Below, piece by piece: positions 1 through 6,438 of a stretch of DNA of 6,549 nucleotides (position 1 is its first letter; each line of letters begins with the position of its first letter). The stretch lies in NCBI GenBank assembly GCA_937907715.1, contig CALERM010000151.1, positions 1 to 6,549 of the forward strand, given 5' to 3'. The stretch comes from an uncultured Clostridia bacterium (GTDB taxonomy: Bacteria > Bacillota > Clostridia > Oscillospirales > Oscillospiraceae). The notes beneath the pieces were generated by a model that saw only the letters and a list, made by a program, of their open reading frames with translations, was not told the DNA's origin and ran no database searches. Made by a program: the position numbers and the translations under genes.

Positions 1-19
1 GACAAAACCAAGGTTTTTC

Positions 20-55
20 GGGCGGCACAGATTCCCTGTGCCGCCCTTATTTTTT
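20..55 (+). terminator. Leader hairpin: intrinsic terminator, probably an operon attenuator
   Basis: Positions 20-30 (GGGCGGCACAG) and 36-46 (CTGTGCCGCCC) are perfect reverse complements, giving an 11-bp GC-rich stem with a 5-nt loop (ATTCC). The stem is followed directly by TTATTTTTT (47-55). This is a textbook Rho-independent terminator. The aroF ribosome binding site starts at base 56, one base after the T-tract, so no promoter fits between terminator and gene. Transcripts of aroF must therefore cross it, which implies attenuation or readthrough. The controlling element (T-box, leader peptide or protein-binding site) would lie upstream of the window. The visible 19 bases show only a weak AAAAC/GTTTT inverted repeat (4-8 and 13-17). 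It could instead be the terminator of an upstream gene with leaky readthrough. Confidence 0.88.
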
Positions 56-60
56 GGAGG
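56..60 (+). promoter_or_regulatory. Ribosome binding site of aroF, deciding the start at 70
   Basis: GGAGG lies directly after the terminator T-tract. Two in-frame ATG codons follow, at 64 and 70. The first is only 3 nt from the GGAGG, too close for efficient initiation. The second is 9 nt away, which is a normal spacing, and it gives the typical family N-terminus (MIVILKP). I therefore prefer 70. Confidence 0.75.
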
Positions 61-69
61 TGCATGACC

Positions 70-1074
70 ATGATCGTTATTTTAAAACCGAATGTCAGTG
101 AAGCCCGCCGTGACCAGTTAATTTCCTGGTTCAAAGCACAGAATCTCGGCGTCCATATTTCGCAGGGCGATTATCAGACCGTCCTCGGACTCATCGGCGA
201 CACGAAATCCGTCGACATGGACCTGATTGCAAGCCTCGATATCGTCGACGCCGTGCGCCGTGTGTCAGACCCCTTCAAATGCTGCAACCGCAAGTTTCAT
301 CCGGACGATACGGTTGTCGACGTCGGCGGCGTCAAAATTGGCGGCGGCAACTTCGCGATGATCGCAGGTCCCTGCTCGGTGGAATCCGAGGAGCAGATCG
401 TGGGCGTGGCAAACGATGTAAAGAAGGCGGGCGCAAAGCTGCTGCGCGGCGGCGCGTTCAAGCCCCGCACGTCCCCGTATGATTTCCAGGGTCTCAAGGC
501 GGAGGGGCTTCGGCTTTTGTCGGTCGCGAAGAAGGAAACCGGTCTTCCGATTGTTACCGAGATCATGGATGTGCGCCATCTGGACCTGTTTGAAGACGTC
601 GATCTGATTCAGGTCGGCGCGCGCAACATGCAGAACTTCGATCTTCTCAAGGAGCTTGGCAAGACGAAAAAGCCGATTCTGTTAAAGCGCGGCATCGCCG
701 CCACGATGAAGGAGCTTTTGATGAGCGCCGAGTACATCATGGCAAGCGGCAACGAGCAGGTCATCCTCTGCGAGCGCGGCATCCGCACCTACGAGACCTA
801 CACAAGAAACACGCTCGATCTTTCTGCCGTTCCGATGCTCCATGAGCTTTCGCATCTTCCCGTCGTCGTCGACCCCAGCCACGCGACCGGGCTTGCCCGT
901 CTGGTCACGCCGATGGCGCTTGCCGCAACGGCAGGCGGCGCGGACGGCATCATGGTCGAGGTCCACAACGACCCGATTCACGCGCTGTGCGACGGCGCGC
1001 AGTCGCTGACCCCCGCGCAGTTCGCGGAGCTTTCCGCAAAGGTCCTGAAGGTACGGGAGGCTGTTGCGCAATGA
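70..1074 (+). CDS. aroF: 3-deoxy-7-phosphoheptulonate (DAHP) synthase, type I-beta, with N-terminal regulatory domain
   Basis: This cytoplasmic enzyme condenses phosphoenolpyruvate with erythrose 4-phosphate to DAHP, the first step of the shikimate pathway. From the start at 70 the protein has 334 residues. Residues 1 to about 67 form the ferredoxin-like regulatory domain found in Thermotoga-type enzymes, where it mediates tyrosine feedback. The (beta/alpha)8 catalytic domain follows. Visible motifs are AGPCSVES (99-106), LLRGGAFKPRTSP (124-136), VGARNMQNF (182-190) and DPSHATG (268-274). The expected metal ligands are C102, H271, E297 and D308, nearly the same numbering as in the Thermotoga maritima enzyme (102, 272, 298, 309). 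Length is normal for the subclass. The stop codon overlaps the tyrA start in ATGA. An ATG at 64 would add two residues. Feedback specificity (Tyr or Phe) cannot be read from the sequence. The symbol aroF follows common usage in Gram-positives; aroG or aroA(f) is also used. Confidence 0.97.
   Translation: MIVILKPNVSEARRDQLISWFKAQNLGVHISQGDYQTVLGLIGDTKSVDMDLIASLDIVDAVRRVSDPFKCCNRKFHPDDTVVDVGGVKIGGGNFAMIAGPCSVESEEQIVGVANDVKKAGAKLLRGGAFKPRTSPYDFQGLKAEGLRLLSVAKKETGLPIVTEIMDVRHLDLFEDVDLIQVGARNMQNFDLLKELGKTKKPILLKRGIAATMKELLMSAEYIMASGNEQVILCERGIRTYETYTRNTLDLSAVPMLHELSHLPVVVDPSHATGLARLVTPMALAATAGGADGIMVEVHNDPIHALCDGAQSLTPAQFAELSAKVLKVREAVAQ
1055..1060 (+). promoter_or_regulatory. Ribosome binding site of tyrA, deciding the start at 1071
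   Basis: GGGAGG sits inside the end of aroF, 10 nt before ATG 1071. It supports that start over the in-frame ATG at 987 deep inside aroF. Translation from 1071 places the dinucleotide-binding beta strand (RAGIVGLGLIGGS) right at the N-terminus, as is usual for the family. Confidence 0.75.
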
Positions 1075-1904
1075 GAGCCGGAATTGTCGGTCTGGGTCTG
1101 ATCGGAGGCTCGTTTGCAAAGGCGTACAGCGAGGCAGGACACGAGGTCCTCGCCTTTGACCGCGACGAGAGCGTTCTGTCCTTTGCGCAGATTGAAGGTG
1201 CAGTCTCTGCGCCGCTCACCAGAGAGAACATCGGCACGTGCGACATTGTTCTTGTCGCCATCTATCCCGAAGCCGCCATCGCATACGTCACGCAAATGGC
1301 GCCTTACATCGGAAAAAAGCCGATGGTCATCGACTGCTGCGGCACGAAGCGCGTGGTCTGTAAGGCGCTGTTCCCGCTGGCGCAGGAGCACGGCTTTACC
1401 TACCTCGGCGGACATCCGATGGCAGGCACGCACAACTCGGGCTTCAAGTACGCGCGGGCAAACCTGTACCACGGCGCGCCGATGGTCCTCGTCCCGCCGG
1501 TCTTTGACGACATTGACCTGCTGCAGCGCGCCAAGGACCTGCTCGCCCCGGCCCAGTTTGGAAAATTCTCCGTCACCACTGCCGAGGAACACGACCGGAT
1601 GATCGCCTTTACCTCGCAGCTGGCGCATGTGGTCTCCAACGCCTACATCAAAAGCCCTACAGCGGGCAGCCACAAGGGCTTTTCTGCCGGAAGCTACAAG
1701 GATATGACGCGCGTGGCGTGGCTCAACCCGCAGATGTGGGCGGAGCTGTTTCTGGAAAACCGCGATTATCTGATGCAGGAGCTTTCCATATTGTCTGATA
1801 ATCTTGCCGCCTATCAAAAGGCGCTGGAAACGCAGGACCTCGCGGGACTTACAAAACTTCTCGACGACGGCAGACGGCGCAAGGAGGAGGTAGACGGCAG
1901 ATGA
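1071..1904 (+). CDS. tyrA: Prephenate dehydrogenase, catalytic-only form without ACT domain
   Basis: This enzyme oxidatively decarboxylates prephenate to 4-hydroxyphenylpyruvate, the committed step to tyrosine. The 277 residues hold an N-terminal Rossmann fold with G7-x-G9-x-x-G12 and an acidic D30 at the end of the second strand, which suggests NAD+ over NADP+. A helical dimerisation domain follows. HPMAGTHNSG (115-124) carries the expected catalytic His115. FTSQLAHVV (180-188) carries His186, and R214 in the stretch after GSYKDMTR is a likely substrate-binding arginine. The usual D-x-x-S-x-K motif reads DCCGTK (88-93), so the serine position is glycine. The protein ends without the C-terminal ACT domain of Bacillus subtilis TyrA (about 370 residues), so direct tyrosine inhibition by that route is not expected. 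Both ends overlap neighbours by ATGA. Arogenate as an alternative substrate cannot be excluded. Confidence 0.95.
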   Translation: MRAGIVGLGLIGGSFAKAYSEAGHEVLAFDRDESVLSFAQIEGAVSAPLTRENIGTCDIVLVAIYPEAAIAYVTQMAPYIGKKPMVIDCCGTKRVVCKALFPLAQEHGFTYLGGHPMAGTHNSGFKYARANLYHGAPMVLVPPVFDDIDLLQRAKDLLAPAQFGKFSVTTAEEHDRMIAFTSQLAHVVSNAYIKSPTAGSHKGFSAGSYKDMTRVAWLNPQMWAELFLENRDYLMQELSILSDNLAAYQKALETQDLAGLTKLLDDGRRRKEEVDGR

Positions 1905-2959
1905 AAACCATCCATGTAAACGCCTCGAAAAGCTACGATATTCTGATTGAGCGCGGCATTCTCGAGCGCGCGGGCGAAGAAATCAAAACCGTCTGCGGCG
2001 CGGGAGAGGCGCTGATCGTCAGCGACGATACCGTCTGGGCACTTTACGGTGAGACGGTATTGCATTCCATGCAAAATGCCGGCTTCGATGTGACAAGCTT
2101 CACGTTCCCGCACGGCGAGCAGTCGAAAAATCTCTCGGTCTACGCCGATATCTTAAATGCGCTTGCTGCGCGGCATCTGTCGCGCAAGGGGCTCGTCATC
2201 GCGCTCGGCGGCGGCGTGACCGGAGACATGGCGGGCTTCGCCGCGGCGACCTATCTGCGTGGAGTCCGGTTCGTGCAGATTCCGACGACGCTTCTGTCTC
2301 AGGTCGACTCCTCGGTCGGCGGCAAGACGGCGGTCGATCTCCCAGCTGGCAAAAATCTCGTCGGCGCGTTCTGCCAGCCGTCGCTGGTCCTCTGCGATCC
2401 GCATGTCCTGTCCACGCTCCCCGACTCCATTTTCTATGACGGCTGCGCGGAGGTAATCAAGGCGGCGATGCTCAAAAGCCATTCCTTTTTTGAGGGCCTT
2501 CAGAAAACGCCGCCGCGCGAGCAGCTCGAGCATATGCTGGAGTTCTGCATCTCGATGAAGCGCGACGTCGTGGAGGAGGACGAGTTCGACACCGGCGCGC
2601 GCCAGTATTTAAACCTCGGTCACACGTTCGGTCATGCGGTGGAAGCCGCCAGCGACTTTTCCATCAGCCACGGCTGCGCGGTCGCCATCGGCATGGTTAT
2701 GATGACGCGCGCCGCAGTAAAAAAAGGCTACTGCAAAGAAGATACGCTCGAGCAGCTGATTGCGCTTTTGAAGCAGTATCACCTCCCGACGGAGGTTCCC
2801 TATCCGGTGCTTTCGCTTCTGGATATTGTGCGCAGTGACAAAAAGACAATGGGCGGCACGGTGACGCTTGTCGTCCCCGAAAAGATCGGACGCTGCACGC
2901 TCGTTCCTGTTCCCGTCTGCGACATTCCCGACTGGCTCACCGCCGGAGGCGCGCAATGA
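1901..2959 (+). CDS. aroB: 3-dehydroquinate synthase
   Basis: AroB converts DAHP to 3-dehydroquinate, using NAD+ transiently and a divalent metal (usually Zn2+). It is the second shikimate step. The 352-residue length is typical. Visible motifs are FPHGEQSK (69-76), the NAD-binding glycine-rich GGGVTGDMAGF (103-113), RGVRFVQIPTTLLSQVDSSV (120-139) with GGKTAVD following, and LNLGHTFGHAVEA (237-249). By alignment to family knowledge the metal ligands are E184 (in AEVIK), H241 and H257 (in SHG), and K151 in GKNLVGAF is a likely substrate contact. The ATG at 1901 overlaps the tyrA stop by ATGA and has AAGGAGGAGG at 1881-1890 inside the tyrA tail. All active-site motifs look intact, so it should be functional. 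The C-terminus overlaps the aroA start. Confidence 0.98.
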   Translation: MKTIHVNASKSYDILIERGILERAGEEIKTVCGAGEALIVSDDTVWALYGETVLHSMQNAGFDVTSFTFPHGEQSKNLSVYADILNALAARHLSRKGLVIALGGGVTGDMAGFAAATYLRGVRFVQIPTTLLSQVDSSVGGKTAVDLPAGKNLVGAFCQPSLVLCDPHVLSTLPDSIFYDGCAEVIKAAMLKSHSFFEGLQKTPPREQLEHMLEFCISMKRDVVEEDEFDTGARQYLNLGHTFGHAVEAASDFSISHGCAVAIGMVMMTRAAVKKGYCKEDTLEQLIALLKQYHLPTEVPYPVLSLLDIVRSDKKTMGGTVTLVVPEKIGRCTLVPVPVCDIPDWLTAGGAQ

Positions 2960-4218
2960 ACCGCGTGGTTGCGCCGGGCAGCCTTTCCGGCAGTTTCCGC
3001 GCGCCCGCGTCCAAATCGCACGCGCACAGGCTTCTGATCTGCGCCGCGCTCGGAACCGCACCTGTTACGATATTTTGCGACACCTTCTCCGATGACATTC
3101 TTGCCACCATCGACTGTCTAAACGCGATGGGCGCGCAAATCACGCACAAGGAAAGCCGCATTTCCGTTACGCCGGTCTTTGCAAATCGGCAGCGCATCAG
3201 ATTATGTAAACTTTTCTGCCGCGAAAGCGGCTCGACGCTTCGTTTTCTGCTGCCAGTTCTGGGCGCGCTGGGGCTTTCCGGCGTATTTCAGATGGAAGGC
3301 AGACTCCCCGAGCGCCCGCTGCACCCGCTGGACGAGGTTTTGACGGCGCACGGCTTGGTCATTCATCGCGAAGGCTCGCTTCTGCATGTTTCCGGGCAGC
3401 TGCGGTCTGGGCACTTCTCGCTTCCGGGCGATGTGTCGTCGCAGTATCTGTCGGGGCTGTTATTTGCCCTGCCGCTGCTCGATGGCGACAGCACGCTGGA
3501 AATTACCGGCGCACTCCAATCGGCAAGCTACTTTTCCATGACGCAGGACGCCGTCTTAAAATCCGGCATCCGCTTTTCCAAAAACGGAGCCTGTCTTTCC
3601 ATTCCCGGGAACCAGCGCTATGCGCTCCCGGACGGCTGCAGCGCCGAGGGAGACTGGTCCGGCGCAGCGTTTTTCCTTTGCGCGGGCGCGCTGTCCCCAA
3701 CCGGTATTTTTGCGTCCGGTCTGAACGCGCAGAGCGGTCAGGCAGACCGGGCGGTTCTCGAGCTTCTGCGCGCGTTCGGTGCGGAGGTCCAAATCCAAAC
3801 AGACGGCATTCTGGTCCGAAGCGCGCCGCTTCACGGCATTTCCATTGACGCAGGTCCCATCCCGGATCTGATTCCCGCCGTCGCCGCCGTCGCCGCTGTT
3901 GCCCGCGGCAAAACCGAAATCCGCAACGCCGCACGGCTTCGCCTCAAGGAATCCGACCGGCTGCACACCGTCGCCGAGACTTTGAACGCCCTCGGCGCTC
4001 AGGCGCAGGAGCTTCCGGACGGATTGATTCTCACAGGCCGCCCGCAGCTTTCAGGCGGCAGCGCCGATTCCTTCGGCGATCACCGCATCGCCATGCTGGC
4101 GGCAATTCTCGCTGGCGGCTGCAAAGCGCCCGTCACGGTGCTTGGCGCGCAATGCACCTCCAAATCCTATCCCGCGTTCTGGCAGACGCTGGACGCACTG
4201 AAAGGAGACCCCACATGA
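2956..4218 (+). CDS. aroA: 3-phosphoshikimate 1-carboxyvinyltransferase (EPSP synthase)
   Basis: AroA transfers the enolpyruvyl group of PEP to shikimate 3-phosphate, giving EPSP; it is the glyphosate target enzyme. The 420 residues form the usual two-domain inside-out barrel. Recognisable sites are K20-S21 and R25 (PASKSHAHR), the loop RESGSTLRF (89-97), R120 in LPERPLHP, SSQYLSG (161-167) for shikimate 3-phosphate, the catalytic D304 in PIPDLIPA, LKESDRL (330-336) with E332 and R335, GDHRIAM (374-380) and K403 in SKSYPAFW. The PEP-site loop differs from the E. coli form GNAGTAMRP: Glu90 replaces Asn94 and Phe97 replaces Pro101, while the glycine is kept (Gly92). The start at 2956 overlaps aroB by ATGA, with GGAGG at 2945-2949. 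Glyphosate sensitivity cannot be decided from sequence alone. Confidence 0.97.
   Translation: MNRVVAPGSLSGSFRAPASKSHAHRLLICAALGTAPVTIFCDTFSDDILATIDCLNAMGAQITHKESRISVTPVFANRQRIRLCKLFCRESGSTLRFLLPVLGALGLSGVFQMEGRLPERPLHPLDEVLTAHGLVIHREGSLLHVSGQLRSGHFSLPGDVSSQYLSGLLFALPLLDGDSTLEITGALQSASYFSMTQDAVLKSGIRFSKNGACLSIPGNQRYALPDGCSAEGDWSGAAFFLCAGALSPTGIFASGLNAQSGQADRAVLELLRAFGAEVQIQTDGILVRSAPLHGISIDAGPIPDLIPAVAAVAAVARGKTEIRNAARLRLKESDRLHTVAETLNALGAQAQELPDGLILTGRPQLSGGSADSFGDHRIAMLAAILAGGCKAPVTVLGAQCTSKSYPAFWQTLDALKGDPT
4201..4208 (+). promoter_or_regulatory. Ribosome binding site of aroC, deciding the start at 4215
   Basis: AAAGGAGA, near the end of aroA, lies 6-7 nt before ATG 4215 and matches the anti-Shine-Dalgarno sequence well. 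It favours this start over the in-frame ATG at 4152, which would add 21 residues with no resemblance to chorismate synthase and would lie wholly inside aroA. Confidence 0.75.
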
Positions 4219-5288
4219 GCAGCTTTTATCATGGCGAGGTTCTGGAGCTTTCCATCTTCGGGCAGTCGCACAGCGCGGCAATCGGCATGAGCCTTGCGGG
4301 ACTTCCTGCCGGCTTTGCGATCGATATGGACGAGCTTTCCGCGTTTCTCCGCCGGCGCGCCCCCGGGCAGAATGCCTGGTCCACGCCGCGAAAAGAAGCA
4401 GACAGCCCGGAGTTTCTCTCGGGTCTCGTCGGAAATGTGACCTGCGGCGCGCCGCTTAGCGCTATCATTCGAAACACCAACACCCGCTCGCAGGACTACA
4501 AAAATCTCGTGGACGTGCCGCGTCCCGGGCATGCCGACTATACCGCGCAGGTCAAATTCGGCGGCTTTCAGGACGTTGCCGGCGGCGGACATTTTTCCGG
4601 CAGACTGACGGCGCCGCTTTGCATCGCGGGCGGCATCTGCAAGCAGCTGCTGCAGGAAAAGGGCATCGAGGTCATGGCGCGCATCGACGCCATCGCCGGA
4701 ATCCGGGATGATTCTGACTTTGACGCGCCGGTCGCGCAGAAGGATTTCCCCGCAACGAGCGACGAAGCCGCCGAAAAAATGAAGGCAGTCATTGCGCAGG
4801 CGCGCGCGGAGGAGGACTCTGTCGGCGGCGTGATCCAGTGCCGTATCCTCGGCGTTCCGGCCGGGCTGGGAGAGCCGATGTTCGGCGGTCTGGAAAACCG
4901 GATCAGCCAGCTCGTCTTTGCCATCCCCGCCGTCAAGGGCATTGCATTCGGTCTCGGCTTCGAGGCGGCAAAGCTGCGCGGCAGCGAGAATAACGACGCC
5001 TACCGCATGGAAAACGGCAGCGTCGTCACCGAAACAAACCACTGCGGCGGCATTCTCGGCGGCATTTCCAACGGCATGCCGATCGTCTTCCGCACCGCCG
5101 TCAAGCCAACGCCCTCTATCGGAAAGCCGCAGGACTCGGTCCGTCTTTCCGAAAAGCAAAACGAAGTACTCCATATCCACGGCAGACACGACCCGTGCAT
5201 CGTCCCGCGCGCAGTGCCGTGCATGGAAGCTGCCGCGGCAATCGCTATTTTTGACGCACTTGCTGCATCCGGAACTTACAGGAGGTAA
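4215..5288 (+). CDS. aroC: Chorismate synthase
   Basis: AroC performs the 1,4-trans elimination of phosphate from EPSP to give chorismate, using reduced FMN that is not net consumed. The 357 residues match the usual bacterial length. Family features are FGQSHSAAIG (15-24, with the conserved His19), RRRAPGQNAWSTPRKE (46-61), PRPGHADYT (102-110, conserved His106), the GGGHFSGRLTAP segment (123-134) and the C-terminal RHDPCIVPRAVPCMEA (324-339). Two classical signature positions deviate: GESHG reads GQSHS, and the G-x-R-S-S-A-R-x-T block reads GGHFSGRLT. The rest is well conserved, so I take this as a clade variant and not decay. The flavin reductase needed for FMN is not encoded here. The start overlaps aroA by ATGA. 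The TAA stop lies just after the pheA ribosome binding site (AGGAGG, 5280-5285). Confidence 0.97.
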   Translation: MSSFYHGEVLELSIFGQSHSAAIGMSLAGLPAGFAIDMDELSAFLRRRAPGQNAWSTPRKEADSPEFLSGLVGNVTCGAPLSAIIRNTNTRSQDYKNLVDVPRPGHADYTAQVKFGGFQDVAGGGHFSGRLTAPLCIAGGICKQLLQEKGIEVMARIDAIAGIRDDSDFDAPVAQKDFPATSDEAAEKMKAVIAQARAEEDSVGGVIQCRILGVPAGLGEPMFGGLENRISQLVFAIPAVKGIAFGLGFEAAKLRGSENNDAYRMENGSVVTETNHCGGILGGISNGMPIVFRTAVKPTPSIGKPQDSVRLSEKQNEVLHIHGRHDPCIVPRAVPCMEAAAAIAIFDALAASGTYRR

Positions 5289-5294
5289 TGAATC

Positions 5295-6437
5295 ATGAAC
5301 TTGGAACAGTCCCGCAAAACCATCGACGAAATCGACAGCCAGCTGACGAAGCTCTTTGCCGAGCGCATGTCCTGCGCCGCGGAGATTGCCGCGTACAAAA
5401 AGGAGCACAACCTTCCCGTTCTGGACGCCGGTCGTGAGCGCCAGAAGCTTGCCGCCATCTCCGAGCTGGTGCCGGAGGAGCTGGAGAACAGCGTCAGATG
5501 CCTGTATTCTCTCATCTTTTCGCTGAGCAGAGCTTACCAGCACCGGCTGCTCGGCAACGACGCAGAACTTCCAAAAAAAATTGCTGCCGCAATCGAGCAG
5601 ACCCCGAATCTTTTCCCGCCCAAGGCGATGGTCGCCTGCCAGGGCGTGGAGGGCGCATACTCTCAGATTGCCTGCGAAAAGCTCTTCCAGGCGCCGAACA
5701 TTCTGTATTTCTCGAACTTTGAGGCGGTCTTCTCGGCAATTGAAAAGGGTCTTTGCCAGTACGGCATCATTCCGCTGGAAAACAGTACGGCAGGCTCGGT
5801 CAACAAGGTCTACGATCTGATGCTCCAGCATGAGTTTTTCATCGTCCGCAGCACGCGGCTCAAGGTCGATCACAGTCTGCTTGTCCGTCCCGGCACGAAG
5901 CTTTCCGACATCCGCGAGGTCTACTCGCATGAGCAGGCAATCGGTCAGTGCCAGGAATTTTTGAAGACACTGCCGAATGTGCAGATCATCCGCTGCGAAA
6001 ATACGGCGGCGGCGGCAAAATTTGTCGCCGAGAGCGGCAGAAACGACGTTGCGGCGCTCGCCTCGCGCACCTGCGGCGCGCTCTACGGTCTGACGGCGCT
6101 TGCCGAGTGCGTACAGGACCAGGGCAACAACTATACCCGCTTTATCTGCATCAGCAAGAATCTGGAGATCTATCCGGGTGCGGACCGCACGAGCCTTCGC
6201 ATGGTGCTGGCGCACAAGCCGGGCGCCCTGTATCAGGTTCTGTCGCTGTTCAACGCCCTCGGCATCAACCTCAACAAGCTCGAAAGCCGCCCGATTCCGG
6301 AGCGTGATTTTGAGTTCGCGTTCTACTTCGATCTCGATACGTCCATCTACTCCCCCGACTTTTTGCAGCTCATGGCGGAGCTTCCCGGCATCTGCGAGCA
6401 GTTCTCGTATCTCGGAAGCTACAGCGAGGTGATCTAG
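5295..6437 (+). CDS. pheA: Bifunctional chorismate mutase / prephenate dehydratase (P-protein) with ACT domain
   Basis: PheA rearranges chorismate to prephenate and then dehydrates and decarboxylates it to phenylpyruvate, the phenylalanine precursor. The 380 residues hold three domains. The first is an AroQ-type chorismate mutase (1 to about 86) with R7, R24, K35, D44, R47 and E48 matching E. coli R11, R28, K39, D48, R51 and E52; Q82 is the probable counterpart of Q88. The second is prephenate dehydratase (about 111-290), with GVEGAYSQIA (117-126), IIPLENSTAGSV (158-169) and the catalytic NNYTRF (278-283). The third is a C-terminal ACT domain (about 299-380), with GALYQVL (310-316) and ESRP (330-333), the phenylalanine feedback site. 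The gap after aroC is 6 nt and AGGAGG (5280-5285) gives 9-nt spacing to ATG 5295. An out-of-frame ATG at 5288 is too close to that site. Eight consecutive A (5573-5580) fall in the linker between mutase and dehydratase. Confidence 0.97.
   Translation: MNLEQSRKTIDEIDSQLTKLFAERMSCAAEIAAYKKEHNLPVLDAGRERQKLAAISELVPEELENSVRCLYSLIFSLSRAYQHRLLGNDAELPKKIAAAIEQTPNLFPPKAMVACQGVEGAYSQIACEKLFQAPNILYFSNFEAVFSAIEKGLCQYGIIPLENSTAGSVNKVYDLMLQHEFFIVRSTRLKVDHSLLVRPGTKLSDIREVYSHEQAIGQCQEFLKTLPNVQIIRCENTAAAAKFVAESGRNDVAALASRTCGALYGLTALAECVQDQGNNYTRFICISKNLEIYPGADRTSLRMVLAHKPGALYQVLSLFNALGINLNKLESRPIPERDFEFAFYFDLDTSIYSPDFLQLMAELPGICEQFSYLGSYSEVI
6426..6434 (+). promoter_or_regulatory. Extended ribosome binding site of aroE
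   Basis: GAGGTGATC, made by the last codons of pheA, is a 9-nt perfect complement to the conserved 3' end of 16S rRNA (GATCACCTC). GAGG ends 9 nt before ATG 6439. It is unusually long and should drive efficient aroE initiation without depending only on ribosomes arriving from pheA. Confidence 0.65.
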
Positions 6438-6438
6438 G

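Noticed and set aside
1..55. T-box antiterminator in the leader, given some likeness of GGGCGGCACAG to the GGGTGGNACC element
   Set aside because: The invariant UGGNACC core is absent and the specifier region would lie outside the window, so a T-box cannot be called from what is visible.
987..1070. Upstream in-frame ATG for tyrA at 987
   Set aside because: It would overlap aroF by 88 bases and add an Arg-rich stretch before the Rossmann strand. ATG 1071 has a good Shine-Dalgarno and the family-typical N-terminus.
1774..1802. A possible internal promoter in tyrA (GATAAT at 1797-1802)
   Set aside because: The -10-like hexamer has no credible -35 at the right spacing (TGCAGG), and the sequence encodes conserved-looking helical residues of TyrA.
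978..1817. A 279-codon open frame on the minus strand opposite tyrA
   Set aside because: It shadows tyrA, has no recognisable motifs, and its composition mirrors the codon bias of the plus strand.
2719..2725. An A7 tract in aroB (GTA AAA AAA GGC) as a frameshift site
   Set aside because: It encodes an ordinary Lys-Lys pair inside the AroB helical domain. No sensible alternative product or stimulatory structure is apparent.
3877..3904. A short GCC/GTC repeat in aroA encoding Ala-Val-Ala-Ala-Val-Ala-Ala-Val
   Set aside because: It matches the hydrophobic helix that follows the catalytic Asp in EPSP synthases, so it is explained by protein composition and is not a DNA repeat element.
4152..4214. 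Upstream in-frame ATG for aroC at 4152
   Set aside because: It adds 21 residues unlike any chorismate synthase N-terminus. The site at 4201-4208 and the ATGA overlap support 4215.
4167..6215. A 682-codon open frame on the minus strand opposite aroC and pheA
   Set aside because: It is antisense to two clearly functional genes, has low-complexity Arg/Ala/Asp-rich composition, no recognisable domain and no ribosome binding site context I can support. Long antisense frames are expected in GC-rich coding DNA.
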